From: Maricaulis parjimensis
GTDB taxonomy: Bacteria > Pseudomonadota > Alphaproteobacteria > Caulobacterales > Maricaulaceae
NCBI RefSeq assembly: GCF_016817355.1
Contig: NZ_JADOTT010000001.1
Coordinates: forward strand, 313,094-377,093
DNA length: 64,000 nucleotides
Direction of reading: 5' to 3'
A program made the position numbers and the translations under genes. A model generated the notes under the pieces. That model saw nothing but the letters and a program-made list of their open reading frames with translations. It ran no database searches and had not been told where the DNA came from. This document shows, piece by piece, positions 49,532 to 61,666 of the stretch. Each line of letters opens with the position of its first letter. Positions within the stretch are counted from its first letter, which is position 1.

Positions 49532-50491
49532 TCAGGCCGGTTCACGATTATAGGTCAGGGCCAGGAAGACATCTTCCAGATCAGCTTCCTCGGTGCGCAG
49601 ATCATCGATCCGGTTTCCGGACGCGCGGAATTTCTCGATCATTTCGGCCACGGACTGCTCGCCATAGCGATAGGTGATGGCCAGGGCGCCATTCTCCCGG
49701 ATTTCCGCATCATAGCCGGCCAACTCGGCCGGCACTTCGGTGAGGGTTTCCACCGGCTCGATCACCAGGGTCTTGGAATCCATCCGCTTGAGCAGGGTTT
49801 CCTTGGGCTCGCAGGCAATCACCTCGCCCTGGTCGACAATGGCGATCTCGTCGCACAACTCCTGGGCTTCTTCCAGATAGTGCGTGGTCAGCACGATCGT
49901 GGTGCCGCGGGCATGCAGTTCGCGGACATAATCCCAGAGCTGGCGGCGCAGCTCGATATCGACACCGGCCGTCGGCTCGTCCAGCACCAGGACGGGCGGC
50001 GTGTGGACCATGGCCTTGGCCACCAGCAAGCGGCGCTTCATGCCGCCGGAGAGCTGGCGCACATAGGCATCGCGCTTGTCGGTCAGACCTACGGCTTCCA
50101 GCAGCTCATCGGTGCGGCGTTCCGCTTTCGGCACGCCATAGAAACCCGCCATCAGCTCCAGGGTCTCACGGGGCGTGAAGAACACGTCCATATTGATTTC
50201 CTGGGGCACGACACCGATCGCGGCACGCGCGGCGCGGCTGTCCTGGTCGATATCAATCCCCCAGGTGCGCGCCGTGCCGGAGGTCTTGTTCACCAGACCG
50301 GCAAAGATATTGATGAAGGTCGACTTGCCGGCCCCATTGGGACCGAGAAGGCCGAAAATGGAGCCGCGCGGCACGCGCAGGTCCACGCCCTTGAGCGCTT
50401 CCTTGGGCGGAGCCGAGCCGGAACCGGCATAGGTCTTCTTCAAACCAATGGCTTCAAGGGCGTATTCGGGGAGATTTGAACTGTCGGACAT
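49532..50491 (-). CDS. ABC transporter ATP-binding protein
   Basis: The 319-residue ATPase has Walker A GPNGAGKST (residues 49-57), the Q-loop around VVPQEINMD, signature LSGGMKRRL and Walker B PVLVLDEPTAGVD. A C-terminal DUF4162-like extension follows. It resembles multidrug or lipid exporter ATPases of the YadG type. No permease is adjacent in view, so it probably pairs with a permease elsewhere. The ATG at 50491 is chosen because MSDSSNLPEYALEAIGLKKTY fits the family; a frame 30 bp further upstream lacks a ribosome-binding site. Confidence 0.9.
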   Translation of the reverse strand: MSDSSNLPEYALEAIGLKKTYAGSGSAPPKEALKGVDLRVPRGSIFGLLGPNGAGKSTFINIFAGLVNKTSGTARTWGIDIDQDSRAARAAIGVVPQEINMDVFFTPRETLELMAGFYGVPKAERRTDELLEAVGLTDKRDAYVRQLSGGMKRRLLVAKAMVHTPPVLVLDEPTAGVDIELRRQLWDYVRELHARGTTIVLTTHYLEEAQELCDEIAIVDQGEVIACEPKETLLKRMDSKTLVIEPVETLTEVPAELAGYDAEIRENGALAITYRYGEQSVAEMIEKFRASGNRIDDLRTEEADLEDVFLALTYNREPA

Positions 50492-50530
50492 GTCGCCTCG
50501 GAATTGACGGAAACGGGTCAAGCGCCATAA

Positions 50531-50547
50531 CTAGGCACCATACCTAG
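50531..50547. promoter_or_regulatory. Short inverted repeat between ABC and zinc-finger genes
   Basis: CTAGG (50531-50535) and CCTAG (50543-50547) are inverted across seven bases in the 92-bp divergent gap. It may be an operator or a terminator-like hairpin; no regulator is nearby. Confidence 0.35.
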
Positions 50548-50583
50548 GGATCGTCTCATCATCTGTCCATGAGGGCACCGACA

Positions 50584-50781
50584 ATGGCCAATGCATCCAT
50601 CCCGGTTCCGCCGCCGGAAGTGATCGTCACCGAAGACCACCGTATCGCCTGTGATGGCGGTGGCGGCGCGCTAGGCCATCCCCGGGTTTACCTGGAAATG
50701 GGCGAAGACGACTTCGTCGAGTGCGGCTATTGCGACCGCCGGTTCGTGAAAAAAGGCTCGTCGGAAGACCCGAACGCCTGA
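50584..50781 (+). CDS. Zinc-finger-domain (zf-CHCC) protein
   Basis: The 65-residue protein contains RIACDGGGGALGHPRVYLEMGEDDFVECGYCDRRFV, which matches the zf-CHCC domain (PF10276) with zinc ligands Cys, His, Cys, Cys. Relatives are the NDUFS6 subunit of complex I and small bacterial proteins of unknown role. The ATG at 50584 was chosen because GAGGG precedes it; an ATG 15 bp upstream is also possible. It is followed by the SLC13 gene. Confidence 0.88.
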   Translation: MANASIPVPPPEVIVTEDHRIACDGGGGALGHPRVYLEMGEDDFVECGYCDRRFVKKGSSEDPNA

Positions 50782-50827
50782 TCACCAACCTGCCGCAAGG
50801 CCGCCAAGCGACGCGGGGGAGACGTCC

Positions 50828-52363
50828 TTGGGCCTGACACGCAGCCAGACAATGGGCCTTTGGGCCGGGATTGCACTCGCTATCGCGCTGCAATTCATAC
50901 CCGTGCCGGATGGTCTGACGCGGGAAGCCTGGCTGCTGGCCTCGCTGGGCCTGCTGATGGCGGCCTGGTGGGCCACGGAAGCCATTCCGATTGCCGCCAC
51001 CGCCCTGATCCCGATGGCGATCTTCCCGCTGCTGGGGATCACGACCACGGGTGCCGCCACAGCCCCCTATGCCAGCCCGATCGTAATGCTGCTGCTGGGC
51101 GGGTTCATTGTGGCCCTCTCCATCGAGCGCTGGAATCTGCATACCCGGATCGCGCTGAACATTGTCTCCAAATTCGGGGGCGGGCCGGCCGCCCTGGTCG
51201 GTGGCTTCATGCTGGCCTCGGCGATCCTGTCCATGTGGATCTCCAATACGGCGACCACGCTGATGATGATCCCGATCGCGCTGAAGGTTGCCGAAGAGGT
51301 GGAGCGCGAGGGCAAGACCTCGAAATACTTTGCCGCCGCCCTGGCGCTGGGCGTGGCCTATGCCGCCTCGATCGGCGGCATGGCGACCCCCGTGGGCACG
51401 CCGACCAATCTGATCGGTATCGGCTATCTGCAGAATGAATTCGGCCGCACGATCGATTTTGCCAGCTGGATGGGGCTGGGCCTGCCGGCCGTCATCCTGA
51501 TCATTCCGGCCGGCTGGTTCGTACTGACCCGCTGGGTCTTCCCGCTGCAAGGCAAGACGGACAGTGAAGCGGCCGAAGAACTGGTCGACGAGGAATTGGC
51601 CGCGCTGGGCAAGATGACCACGCCGGAAATCCGCGTGGCGGTCCTGTTCGGTGTGGTCGCCCTTTTGTGGATGGGGGCCCGACTCCCCTCCTTCCTGATC
51701 GGCTGGATCCCCGGCGTGCCGCCGGGAGAATGGAGCTGGGGCTGGAATCCGATGCTGGCCTGGATCGGCGATCAGCTGGACCTGCCGATCACGCTGAGCC
51801 TGGGCAATACGCAGATCGCCGTCATGGGCGCACTGGCGACTTTCCTGGTCCCTGCGGGCAACCACAAGACAGGCAAGGGCGAAGCGCTGATGAATTGGGA
51901 GGCGCTGGGCCGCCTGCCCTGGAATGTCGTCATCCTGTTTGGCGGCGGGCTGTCCCTGGCCGCCGCACTGGGCGCAACGGGCCTGGCCGACTGGCTGGGC
52001 GCACAGCTGCAATTTCTGGCGGATTTCCCGATCCCGCTGCTGATCCTGATCATTGTCACGGTCGTGGTCTTCCTGACCGAGCTGACCTCGAACGTCGCCA
52101 CCACGACCGCCTTCCTGCCGGTTCTGGGCGTGATCGCCATCGAGGCGGGTGTGCCGCCGGACCAGCTGGTCGTCCCGGTCGCCATTGCCGCCTCGACCGC
52201 CTTCATGCTGCCCGTCGCCACGGCCCCGAATGCGATTGTCTATGCCTCCGGCGCCGTCACCCAGGGCCAGATGATCAAGGCCGGTTTCCGCATCAATCTG
52301 GCGGCCATCGTGGCGATCACGCTGGTGGGGATTGTGGCGACCCAGCTGGGGTTTGGGGGCTAG
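50828..52363 (+). CDS. SLC13/DASS-family anion symporter
   Basis: The 511-residue protein has about twelve membrane segments and the two inverted SNT motifs of the DASS family (MWISNTATTLMMIPIAL, and ELTSNVATTTAFLPVL), plus GTPTNLIGI. It couples sodium to uptake of dicarboxylates or sulfate. A TTG start at 50828 follows GGGGGAGACG; the next ATG is 8 residues in. It stands alone in the region, and its specificity is not known. Confidence 0.93.
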   Translation: MGLTRSQTMGLWAGIALAIALQFIPVPDGLTREAWLLASLGLLMAAWWATEAIPIAATALIPMAIFPLLGITTTGAATAPYASPIVMLLLGGFIVALSIERWNLHTRIALNIVSKFGGGPAALVGGFMLASAILSMWISNTATTLMMIPIALKVAEEVEREGKTSKYFAAALALGVAYAASIGGMATPVGTPTNLIGIGYLQNEFGRTIDFASWMGLGLPAVILIIPAGWFVLTRWVFPLQGKTDSEAAEELVDEELAALGKMTTPEIRVAVLFGVVALLWMGARLPSFLIGWIPGVPPGEWSWGWNPMLAWIGDQLDLPITLSLGNTQIAVMGALATFLVPAGNHKTGKGEALMNWEALGRLPWNVVILFGGGLSLAAALGATGLADWLGAQLQFLADFPIPLLILIIVTVVVFLTELTSNVATTTAFLPVLGVIAIEAGVPPDQLVVPVAIAASTAFMLPVATAPNAIVYASGAVTQGQMIKAGFRINLAAIVAITLVGIVATQLGFGG

Positions 52364-52833
52364 CCGCACCAACAGCGCCACGGCGTTGCCGCCTGGCGGT
52401 ATGAGAGGTGTGCGGGAGACCTGACGGGTCGGATTTTGCTATGAGTGTGAGTGACCTGACAGGTCTCCCGCACGCGGAGATTTCCCGAACGCTCTCGCCC
52501 CCGTTTCCAATCCGGCCGGTATTCGGGTCGGGCGTTTAGTGCCGTCAGACCGGGCCGGACGCCCTGCCGGAGCTCGGGATGTCACCCCCTCGCGCGGACA
52601 GGCTCCGCAAACCTCCGAGCACAAGGGACTGAGCTCGCGCCTCTCTTCCCGGAAGTCGAGAAAAGTGTCCCACAGGTTTTGGGAGTGGGGATAAGTTGGG
52701 AGCGATATGGGGGACAGGTGATTCTGAGCCTCAAACTGAGGCGTTCGATTAGGGCTCGGTGGATAATCGGGCGTTGGCATCGACAATGCGAGGCTGATTT
52801 GAGCACCCAACCTACTTCAAAATCGCATTGGGC
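52364..52833. other. Long convergent intergenic region with inverted repeat and DnaA-box-like sites
   Basis: This 470-bp gap lies between two convergent stop codons, so no promoter is required. A 13-bp perfect inverted repeat TGCGGGAGACCTG (52411-52423) and its complement (52460-52472) encloses a 36-bp loop. Further right, TGGGGATAA (52686) and GGTGGATAA (52758) resemble DnaA boxes with one mismatch each. A minus-strand frame of about 120 codons (52439-52810) has no recognisable domain. I do not annotate a gene here. Confidence 0.5.
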
Positions 52834-53862
52834 TCAGACCTTAACGACAAACCCTTTAACCATGCGCAACGCAGGACGCTCAAGCCAATGATAGACGGGA
52901 ATCGACAACAAAGTCGCCACTAGCAAGACTGTAAATCCGTCCAACAAATCGTTGCCGCGATGCTCCATTATACCCACAGCGCGAAAGGAAAAGAGAACCG
53001 GGACATGTAACAAATAGACCCCGTATGAGTAAGCCCCGATACGAGCGACCCCTCGCCAACTCAGCAAGGAAGAAAGCCAACCACCATTCAGAGCAAAAAT
53101 AAAGATTACGATAGGCATGATTAAGACAGCAACATAATGCAACTGAAGTCTCTGAACATAAATACATAAAATTACAGCCGTTATGGCTAGAAACTCTAGC
53201 AATGTCCAAACTGATTGCCTCAAATAACTCTTCTCCTGATTATCGCACCTTCTCGTGTTGACGTAAGCGAAAGCCTTATAAGTCACAACGCCAGCAGATA
53301 TCCCTGCGACACACCTAAAAAAACCAACAGTGGTCAGGAACACCTCTTCGGAGTGCGCATGGCTAATATTCTCGGCAGAAGAAAACCACACCAAAATCGA
53401 CGCAAAACACAAAATAATCGCGATTGGCGCAGAGTTCTTTTTGAAGAGAAAATATAATAGTGCAATATTTACCCACAACTCAGCACTAATAGACCAAGAA
53501 GGGTAATTATATCCATTTCCAGAACCAGGTATGATATTCTGCAGTAAAAATACATTTTTTATTAAATCGTAATAGTTTAGAGACCTGTCATTTATGTAGT
53601 GCCATAGAGGAATCGTAATCACGAGTGACAGAATGTATAGAGGATACATTCTCCCCAACCTCAGAGAAACAAAGTCACCAAAAGAAACACTACCCTTGTT
53701 GATAAATCCGTGTGCCAACACAAAACCAGAAAGCACAAAGAAAAAATCTACGGCCAACCCCCCTCCAAGAAACGTTTCCCGCCAACCGACGACATGACCC
53801 AGTACAACAATCGCCGCGAACAAGTAGCGTAGAGTATCAAGAGACTCGAACCGAACTGCCAT
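52834..53862 (-). CDS. Acyltransferase family 3 membrane protein (AT-rich, likely imported)
   Basis: The 342-residue protein has about ten membrane segments and the AT3 pattern: FESLDTLRYLFAAIVVLGHVVGWRETFLGGGLAVDFFFVLSGFVLAHGFI, then SLRLGRMYPLYILSL, and GAYSYGVYLLHVPVLF near the end. The conserved N-terminal His (LGHVVG) is present. AT3 enzymes add acetyl or other acyl groups to surface sugars. The gene is far richer in A/T than all neighbours and uses unlike codons, so it was probably acquired from outside. It is convergent with SLC13 and divergent from polA. Confidence 0.9.
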   Translation of the reverse strand: MAVRFESLDTLRYLFAAIVVLGHVVGWRETFLGGGLAVDFFFVLSGFVLAHGFINKGSVSFGDFVSLRLGRMYPLYILSLVITIPLWHYINDRSLNYYDLIKNVFLLQNIIPGSGNGYNYPSWSISAELWVNIALLYFLFKKNSAPIAIILCFASILVWFSSAENISHAHSEEVFLTTVGFFRCVAGISAGVVTYKAFAYVNTRRCDNQEKSYLRQSVWTLLEFLAITAVILCIYVQRLQLHYVAVLIMPIVIFIFALNGGWLSSLLSWRGVARIGAYSYGVYLLHVPVLFSFRAVGIMEHRGNDLLDGFTVLLVATLLSIPVYHWLERPALRMVKGFVVKV

Positions 53863-54206
53863 TCTTCTTCACTTCATCTTTGGTCTGCATGCAAATTGTG
53901 CGCAGACAAATTACCTATAAACGATTCACACGATTTAGGCCTCGCAATTGGCACCTGCATGCGAGCTAGGGCAATTGGTGAAACACACGCAAACCAATGG
54001 GCCCGTCAGCGCAGCTTTTATCCCACTCTTCTGCAGGATTTTAAAGGGCGAACTGTCGCGCAGGTTAGTAAAATCAAAGACTTCTTGCGTGAGCAAGCCC
54101 AATGACGCTAGCAATTTACGGCCCCTTCCAAAATCTGACCTCCCCGGATGACGCCCCGGACGGGTCAGGCTAACCTCGCGCGACGCATGCGAAGAGGATC
54201 CCCGCC
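53863..54206. other. AT-rich gap before polA; possible gene remnant
   Basis: This 344-bp gap is upstream of the acyltransferase and polA. A short plus-strand frame at 53896-54105 (69 codons) ends in a protein-like stretch (FYPTLLQDFKGRTVAQVSKIKDFLREQAQ) with mixed composition. It has no good ribosome-binding site and no recognisable family. It may be the 3' piece of a lost gene linked to the acyltransferase import. The polA promoter is probably within 54110-54200. Confidence 0.3.
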
Positions 54207-56993
54207 ATGGCCATCAAGAAGCCCATCGACGAGAACTCCCATCTCTATCTGGTCGACGGGTCGGGCTATATTTTCCGGGCCTATCATGCGCTGCCGCCGC
54301 TGACGCGGACGGACGGGACGCCGGTGGGAGCGGTGCAGGGGTTCTGCAACATGTTGTGGAAGCTGCTGGAAGATCTGAAGGGCGAGGATGCGCCCTCGCA
54401 CCTGGCGGTGATCTTCGACCATTCCGGCAAGTCCTTCCGCAATGAGATGTACGACCAGTACAAGGCGCACCGGCCGCCGGCGCCGGAGGATCTGGTGCCG
54501 CAATTCTCCATCATCCGCGATGCGACGCGCGCCTTTGGCACGCCCTGTGTGGAGCTGGAGAATTACGAGGCCGACGACATCATCGCGACCTATGCCCGCC
54601 AGGCCGAGGCCAAGGGCGCGAAAGTGACCATCGTGTCCTCCGACAAAGATCTGATGCAGCTGGTCACTGACCAGGTGGAGATGTTCGATGCGATGAAGAA
54701 CAAGCGCATCGAGGCGGAACAAGTGGTCGAGAAATTCGGCGTCGGGCCGGACAAGGTGATCGATATCCAGTCCCTGGCCGGGGACAGTGTCGACAATGTG
54801 CCGGGCGTGCCGGGGATCGGCATCAAGACCGCCGCCCTGCTGATCAATGAATATGGTGATCTGGACACGCTGCTGGAGCGGGCCGGCGAGATCAAGCAGA
54901 AGGGGCGCCGCGAAAAACTTCTGGCCCACGCCGAGGATGCGCGGATTTCCCGTCAGCTGGTGACGCTGAAAACCGATACGCCGGTCGTCGAGGACATGGA
55001 CGAGTTCGGTCTGTGCGATCCCGATCCCGAAGTCCTGGTGCCCTTCCTGAAAGAGATGGAATTCCGCACTTTCACCCGCAAGGTGGAAGAGGCGCTGGGC
55101 GGACCGGCGGCGGACGAGACCGGTGATGCGACCGCGCCGATCAATCGCGATGCCTATGAGTGCGTGACGACGATGGAGGCGCTGAACGCCTGGATCGAGC
55201 GGGCGCGCGAGGCGGGTGTGGTGGCGGTGGATACCGAGACCGATGCCCTCTCCGCGACGGCCTCCGGCCTGGTCGGTGTGTCGATGGCGACCGCTCCGGG
55301 TGTGGCCTGTTACATCCCGCTGGCCCATGTCGATCCGGCGAGCACGGGCGACATGTTTGATACCGGCAAGGCGCCGGACCAGCTGGACATGGACACCGCC
55401 CTGAAGGCGCTGAAGGATTTGCTGGAGGACAAGACCGTCCTGAAGGTGGGCCAGAACATCAAGTATGATCTGGGCGTGCTGTCACGCTATGGCATCCATG
55501 TCGCGCCCTATGACGACACGATGCTCCTGTCCTATGTGATGGATGCCGGCCTGCACAAGCATGGCATGGATGAGCTGGCCGAGCTGCATCTGGGCCATGC
55601 CTGCATCCCGTTCAAGGAAATCTGCGGCACGGGCAAGAACCAGATCAGTTTCGACAAGGTGCCGCTGGACAAGGCGACGCAATACGCCGCGGAAGACGCC
55701 GATGTGACGCTGCGCCTGTGGGAGATCTTGAAGCCGGCCGTGGTCGGCAAGAAGAAGGCGACGGTCTACGAGACGCTGGAACGGCCCATGGCCAAGGTGC
55801 TCTCGGACATGGAACGGGCGGGCATCAAGGTCGATCCGGACCAGTTGCGCCAGCTCTCCTCGGACTTTTCCCAGAAAATGGCGGCCGCCGAAGCGCAGGC
55901 GCATGAAGCGGCGGGGCGCGAGTTCAATCTGGGCTCGCCCAAGCAGATCGGGGAAATCCTGTTCGGTGAGATGGGCCTGCCCGGCGGCAAGAAGACCAAG
56001 ACCGGCGCCTGGTCGACCGATGCGGCCGTGCTGGACCAGCTGGCGGCCGAGGGGCATGAGCTGCCGGTGGCGCTGCTGGAATACCGGCAATACCAGAAGC
56101 TGAAATCCACCTATTCGGACTCGCTCTTCGACCACATCAATCCGTCGACCAAGCGCGTGCACGGCTCTTTCTCGCTGGCGGCGACGACGACGGGGCGCCT
56201 GTCCTCGACCGAGCCCAATCTGCAGAACATCCCGATCCGCACCGAGGCCGGTCGCAAGATCCGCGAGGTGTTCATCGCCGAGCCGGGCAATTGCCTGGTC
56301 GCGGCCGACTATTCCCAGGTGGAGCTGCGCCTGCTGGCTCATATCGCCGGCGTGGACAGTCTGAAACAGGCCTTCCGCGACGGGGTGGACATCCACGCCA
56401 TGACGGCGTCGGAAGTCTTCGGCGTACCGATCGAGGGCATGGACCCGATGGTCCGCCGCAAGGCCAAGGCAATCAATTTCGGCGTGATCTACGGGATTTC
56501 CGCTTTCGGCCTGGCCAATCAGATCGATGTCAGTCGCGAGGAAGCCAAGGCCTTCATCGAGGCCTATTTCGAGAAATTCCCCGGCATTGCGGACTATATG
56601 GAGCGCATGAAGACCGAGGTGAAGGAGAAGGGCTATGTCGAGACAATCTTCGGCCGCCGCGCCCACTTCCCCTCGATCAAGGACAAGAATCCGAACATGC
56701 GCATGTTCGCGGAACGCCAAGCCATCAATGCCCCGATCCAGGGCTCAGCCGCCGACGTCATCCGCCGCGCCATGATCCGCATGGACGACGCCCTCAAGGC
56801 CGCCAATCTGGACGCCCGCATGCTCTTGCAAGTGCATGATGAACTGGTCTTCGAAGTGCCAGAAAACCAGGCACAGGACCTGATCGCCCTGGCCTCAAAG
56901 GTGATGAGCGAGGCCTGTGCGCCGGCGCTGGAACTGAGCGTGCCGCTGGAAGTGGATGCCAAGGCGGGGGCGAGCTGGGCTGAGGCTCATTGA
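54207..56993 (+). CDS. polA: DNA polymerase I
   Basis: The 928-residue enzyme has the full set of domains: a 5'-3' exonuclease (SHLYLVDGSGYIFRAYHALPPL; ENYEADDIIATYARQAE; LAGDSVDNVPGVPGIGIKTAA), an intact 3'-5' exonuclease (VVAVDTETDALS; NIKYDLGVL; YAAEDADVTLRLW) and a family-A polymerase (motif A ADYSQVELRLLAHI, around residue 700; motif B RRKAKAINFGVIYGIS; motif C QVHDELVFEVP, around 877). It works in DNA repair and Okazaki processing. The ATG at 54207 follows AGAGGATCCCCGCC, a weak site. The small TonB-C-like gene starts at its stop codon. Confidence 0.98.
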   Translation: MAIKKPIDENSHLYLVDGSGYIFRAYHALPPLTRTDGTPVGAVQGFCNMLWKLLEDLKGEDAPSHLAVIFDHSGKSFRNEMYDQYKAHRPPAPEDLVPQFSIIRDATRAFGTPCVELENYEADDIIATYARQAEAKGAKVTIVSSDKDLMQLVTDQVEMFDAMKNKRIEAEQVVEKFGVGPDKVIDIQSLAGDSVDNVPGVPGIGIKTAALLINEYGDLDTLLERAGEIKQKGRREKLLAHAEDARISRQLVTLKTDTPVVEDMDEFGLCDPDPEVLVPFLKEMEFRTFTRKVEEALGGPAADETGDATAPINRDAYECVTTMEALNAWIERAREAGVVAVDTETDALSATASGLVGVSMATAPGVACYIPLAHVDPASTGDMFDTGKAPDQLDMDTALKALKDLLEDKTVLKVGQNIKYDLGVLSRYGIHVAPYDDTMLLSYVMDAGLHKHGMDELAELHLGHACIPFKEICGTGKNQISFDKVPLDKATQYAAEDADVTLRLWEILKPAVVGKKKATVYETLERPMAKVLSDMERAGIKVDPDQLRQLSSDFSQKMAAAEAQAHEAAGREFNLGSPKQIGEILFGEMGLPGGKKTKTGAWSTDAAVLDQLAAEGHELPVALLEYRQYQKLKSTYSDSLFDHINPSTKRVHGSFSLAATTTGRLSSTEPNLQNIPIRTEAGRKIREVFIAEPGNCLVAADYSQVELRLLAHIAGVDSLKQAFRDGVDIHAMTASEVFGVPIEGMDPMVRRKAKAINFGVIYGISAFGLANQIDVSREEAKAFIEAYFEKFPGIADYMERMKTEVKEKGYVETIFGRRAHFPSIKDKNPNMRMFAERQAINAPIQGSAADVIRRAMIRMDDALKAANLDARMLLQVHDELVFEVPENQAQDLIALASKVMSEACAPALELSVPLEVDAKAGASWAEAH

Positions 56994-57331
56994 TGCTCTG
57001 GTTGGTCACGATTGTGGCGGGGTTAGAGCTGCAAGCCTGCCCGATCCCGGCTCCGGAGCCTCGAGTGAGGATCGAACCGGAATTGCCCTGCATGGCTGGT
57101 GGTTGCCCGCCGCCAGCCTACATTGACTTGTTTCCCATTTCCGCGACGGCCATTTTCGATATCAGGCCTGACGGTAGTGACGGGAGAGTGAGCAATGTGC
57201 AGGTAGAGGCCGAGACCTTGCTCTATCCCATTGTGCTCACCGCAGTCACGCGCGCCGTCGAACGCTGGACATTTGAGCCGGAAGACGCCTGCACTGGAGC
57301 CCAAGCTTCCTTCGAACTCAACTTGCCTTGA
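56993..57331 (+). CDS. Small secreted protein with TonB C-terminal-like domain
   Basis: The 112-residue protein has a hydrophobic N-terminus (MLWLVTIVAGLELQA). It has a short TonB-C-like core: YIDLFPISATAIFDIRPDGSDGRVSNVQVEAETLLYPIVLTAVTRAVERWTFEP. This resembles the energy-transducer domain seen in small periplasmic proteins of related bacteria. Four cysteines could form disulfides (QACP, LPCMAGGCPP, DACTG). The ATG overlaps the polA stop by one base. Its lower GC suggests it is a separate acquisition. Function unknown. Confidence 0.6.
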   Translation: MLWLVTIVAGLELQACPIPAPEPRVRIEPELPCMAGGCPPPAYIDLFPISATAIFDIRPDGSDGRVSNVQVEAETLLYPIVLTAVTRAVERWTFEPEDACTGAQASFELNLP

Positions 57332-57641
57332 TCCTTCTTTCGAAGGCTCGGGACCGAAACGAGCTCACCCCTTGTCATCCCGGACGGATGCCCGGCCTTG
57401 GGCCGGTTGGAGATCCGGGACCCATGCCTGCACAAGCGAGGCGCCTGGAGATGGGTCCCTGCTCTGCGCCCCGCTTTCGCGGGGCATTCGGCAGGGATGA
57501 CAAGGGGGAGCCGGCTGGGAACTTACCGCCGTTTTTGAACGATCGTGCAGTCGGCGGGATGACCTCATGCGGGTTCCCCGTTTTGCCGGGAGGGCGGATG
57601 CGGGACACACTCCGGATCAATCACAGGCCGGGGAAGCCGAT
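57332..57641. repeat. Intergenic inverted-repeat element of the CTTGTCATCCC family
   Basis: A perfect 14-bp inverted repeat, CCCCTTGTCATCCC (57368-57381) and its complement (57494-57507), brackets about 112 bp of GC-rich, self-complementary DNA. The same head sequence is present at 10981 and 49401. No gene is supported; the rest of the gap leads into the CPBP protease start. Confidence 0.65.
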
Positions 57642-58490
57642 ATGAGTACCGAGACCGAGACACGCCGAGATGCGTGGATATCCATCACGATCTTCCTGAT
57701 GATCGTCGGCGCGACGAGCGCCGTCTTTCACTGGGCGCTGGTGACGCTGAACCCGACCAGCCTCTATGTCGGACCGCTGATGTGGATGCCGGCCATGGCG
57801 GCTTTTGCCACCCTGCTGATCCGCGGCCGCTCGATCCGCAGCCTGCCCTGGAATTGGGGGCGCTGGCGCTTCAATGCGAAGGGGTTTCTGGTCCCGGTCG
57901 TCTATGTCTGCATCACCTATGGTCTGATTTATGCCTTCGGCCTGGGCGGGTTCCCGGACATGGAAACGATCGGCGAATGGCGGGCCGAGACGGGTCTGGC
58001 CGACATCCCGCAATGGGGTTTGATCGCGGTCATGGTGGCCCTGCTGGGCACGGTGGGTGCGATCCGGGCGATGAGCACGGTGGTCGGTGAGGAAATCGGC
58101 TGGCGCGGCTTTCTGGTCTGGGAAATGCGCAAGGTGATGCCGTTCGGCATGGTGGCGCTGGTGACCGGGCTGATCTGGTCCTTCTGGCACTGGCCGGTCG
58201 TGGTCTGGTATGGCGGTGGCGATGCCCTGACCCAGATGACGGTCTTCACCATCATGATCACCAGCATGTCCGTGGTGATGACCTATTACACGTTCAAATC
58301 CCGCAGCCTGTGGCCGGCGGTGATGTTCCACGCGGCCCACAATGTCTTCATCCAGAAGATCTTCGAGCCGCTGACCGCCTATAATGACGACACGTCGGCC
58401 TGGTCGGGGGAATATGGCTGGATGATCGCCATCGTGACCGCCGGTTTCGGCCTGGTCTACTGGTTGAAGGCCCGCAAGGAAGGGCTGTAG
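57642..58490 (+). CDS. CPBP-family intramembrane metalloprotease
   Basis: The 282-residue protein has about eight membrane segments and the CPBP motifs in order: EEIGWRGFLVWEMRK (catalytic Glu-Glu and Arg, residues 148-162), then FWHWPVVVW (His), then MFHAAHNVF (His). These are the residues used by Rce1-like proteases; members cut prenyl-like or other peptides in the membrane. The ATG at 57642 was chosen because MSTETETRRDAWISITIFLM is typical; the frame upstream continues through a repeat element. A terminator follows. Confidence 0.9.
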   Translation: MSTETETRRDAWISITIFLMIVGATSAVFHWALVTLNPTSLYVGPLMWMPAMAAFATLLIRGRSIRSLPWNWGRWRFNAKGFLVPVVYVCITYGLIYAFGLGGFPDMETIGEWRAETGLADIPQWGLIAVMVALLGTVGAIRAMSTVVGEEIGWRGFLVWEMRKVMPFGMVALVTGLIWSFWHWPVVVWYGGGDALTQMTVFTIMITSMSVVMTYYTFKSRSLWPAVMFHAAHNVFIQKIFEPLTAYNDDTSAWSGEYGWMIAIVTAGFGLVYWLKARKEGL

Positions 58491-58506
58491 GTCCGCAAGC
58501 TCCAAC

Positions 58507-58541
58507 AAAAACGCCCGCCAGTGCAAACCGGCGGGCGTTTT
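58507..58541. terminator. Intrinsic terminator between CPBP protease and gyrB
   Basis: ACGCCCGCC (58511-58519) and GGCGGGCGT (58530-58538) form a 9-bp stem with a 10-base loop, followed by TTTTC on the plus strand. A-rich DNA on the other side gives a U-run for the minus strand, so it can serve both convergent genes. Confidence 0.88.
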
Positions 58542-58562
58542 CGTGTGCGCGTGAGGACGCGC

Positions 58563-61659
<3,097 letters not shown>

Positions 61660-61666
61660 GCGAGCC

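Noticed and set aside
52686-52766. DnaA-box-like sequences suggesting a replication origin near polA and gyrB
   Set aside because: Only two imperfect boxes are present, with no AT-rich unwinding region and no dnaA, hemE or parAB genes nearby. An origin cannot be supported.
52439-52810. Minus-strand open frame of about 120 codons in the SLC13-acyltransferase gap
   Set aside because: It has no recognisable domain, signal or ribosome-binding site, and runs through the 13-bp inverted repeat and DnaA-like sites. Its length is what GC-rich DNA allows by chance.
53896-54105. Small plus-strand open frame before polA
   Set aside because: It lacks a ribosome-binding site and a family match. I mention it only as a possible remnant.
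55482-56720. Long minus-strand open frame opposite polA
   Set aside because: It is an antisense reading of the polymerase domain with no protein signature.
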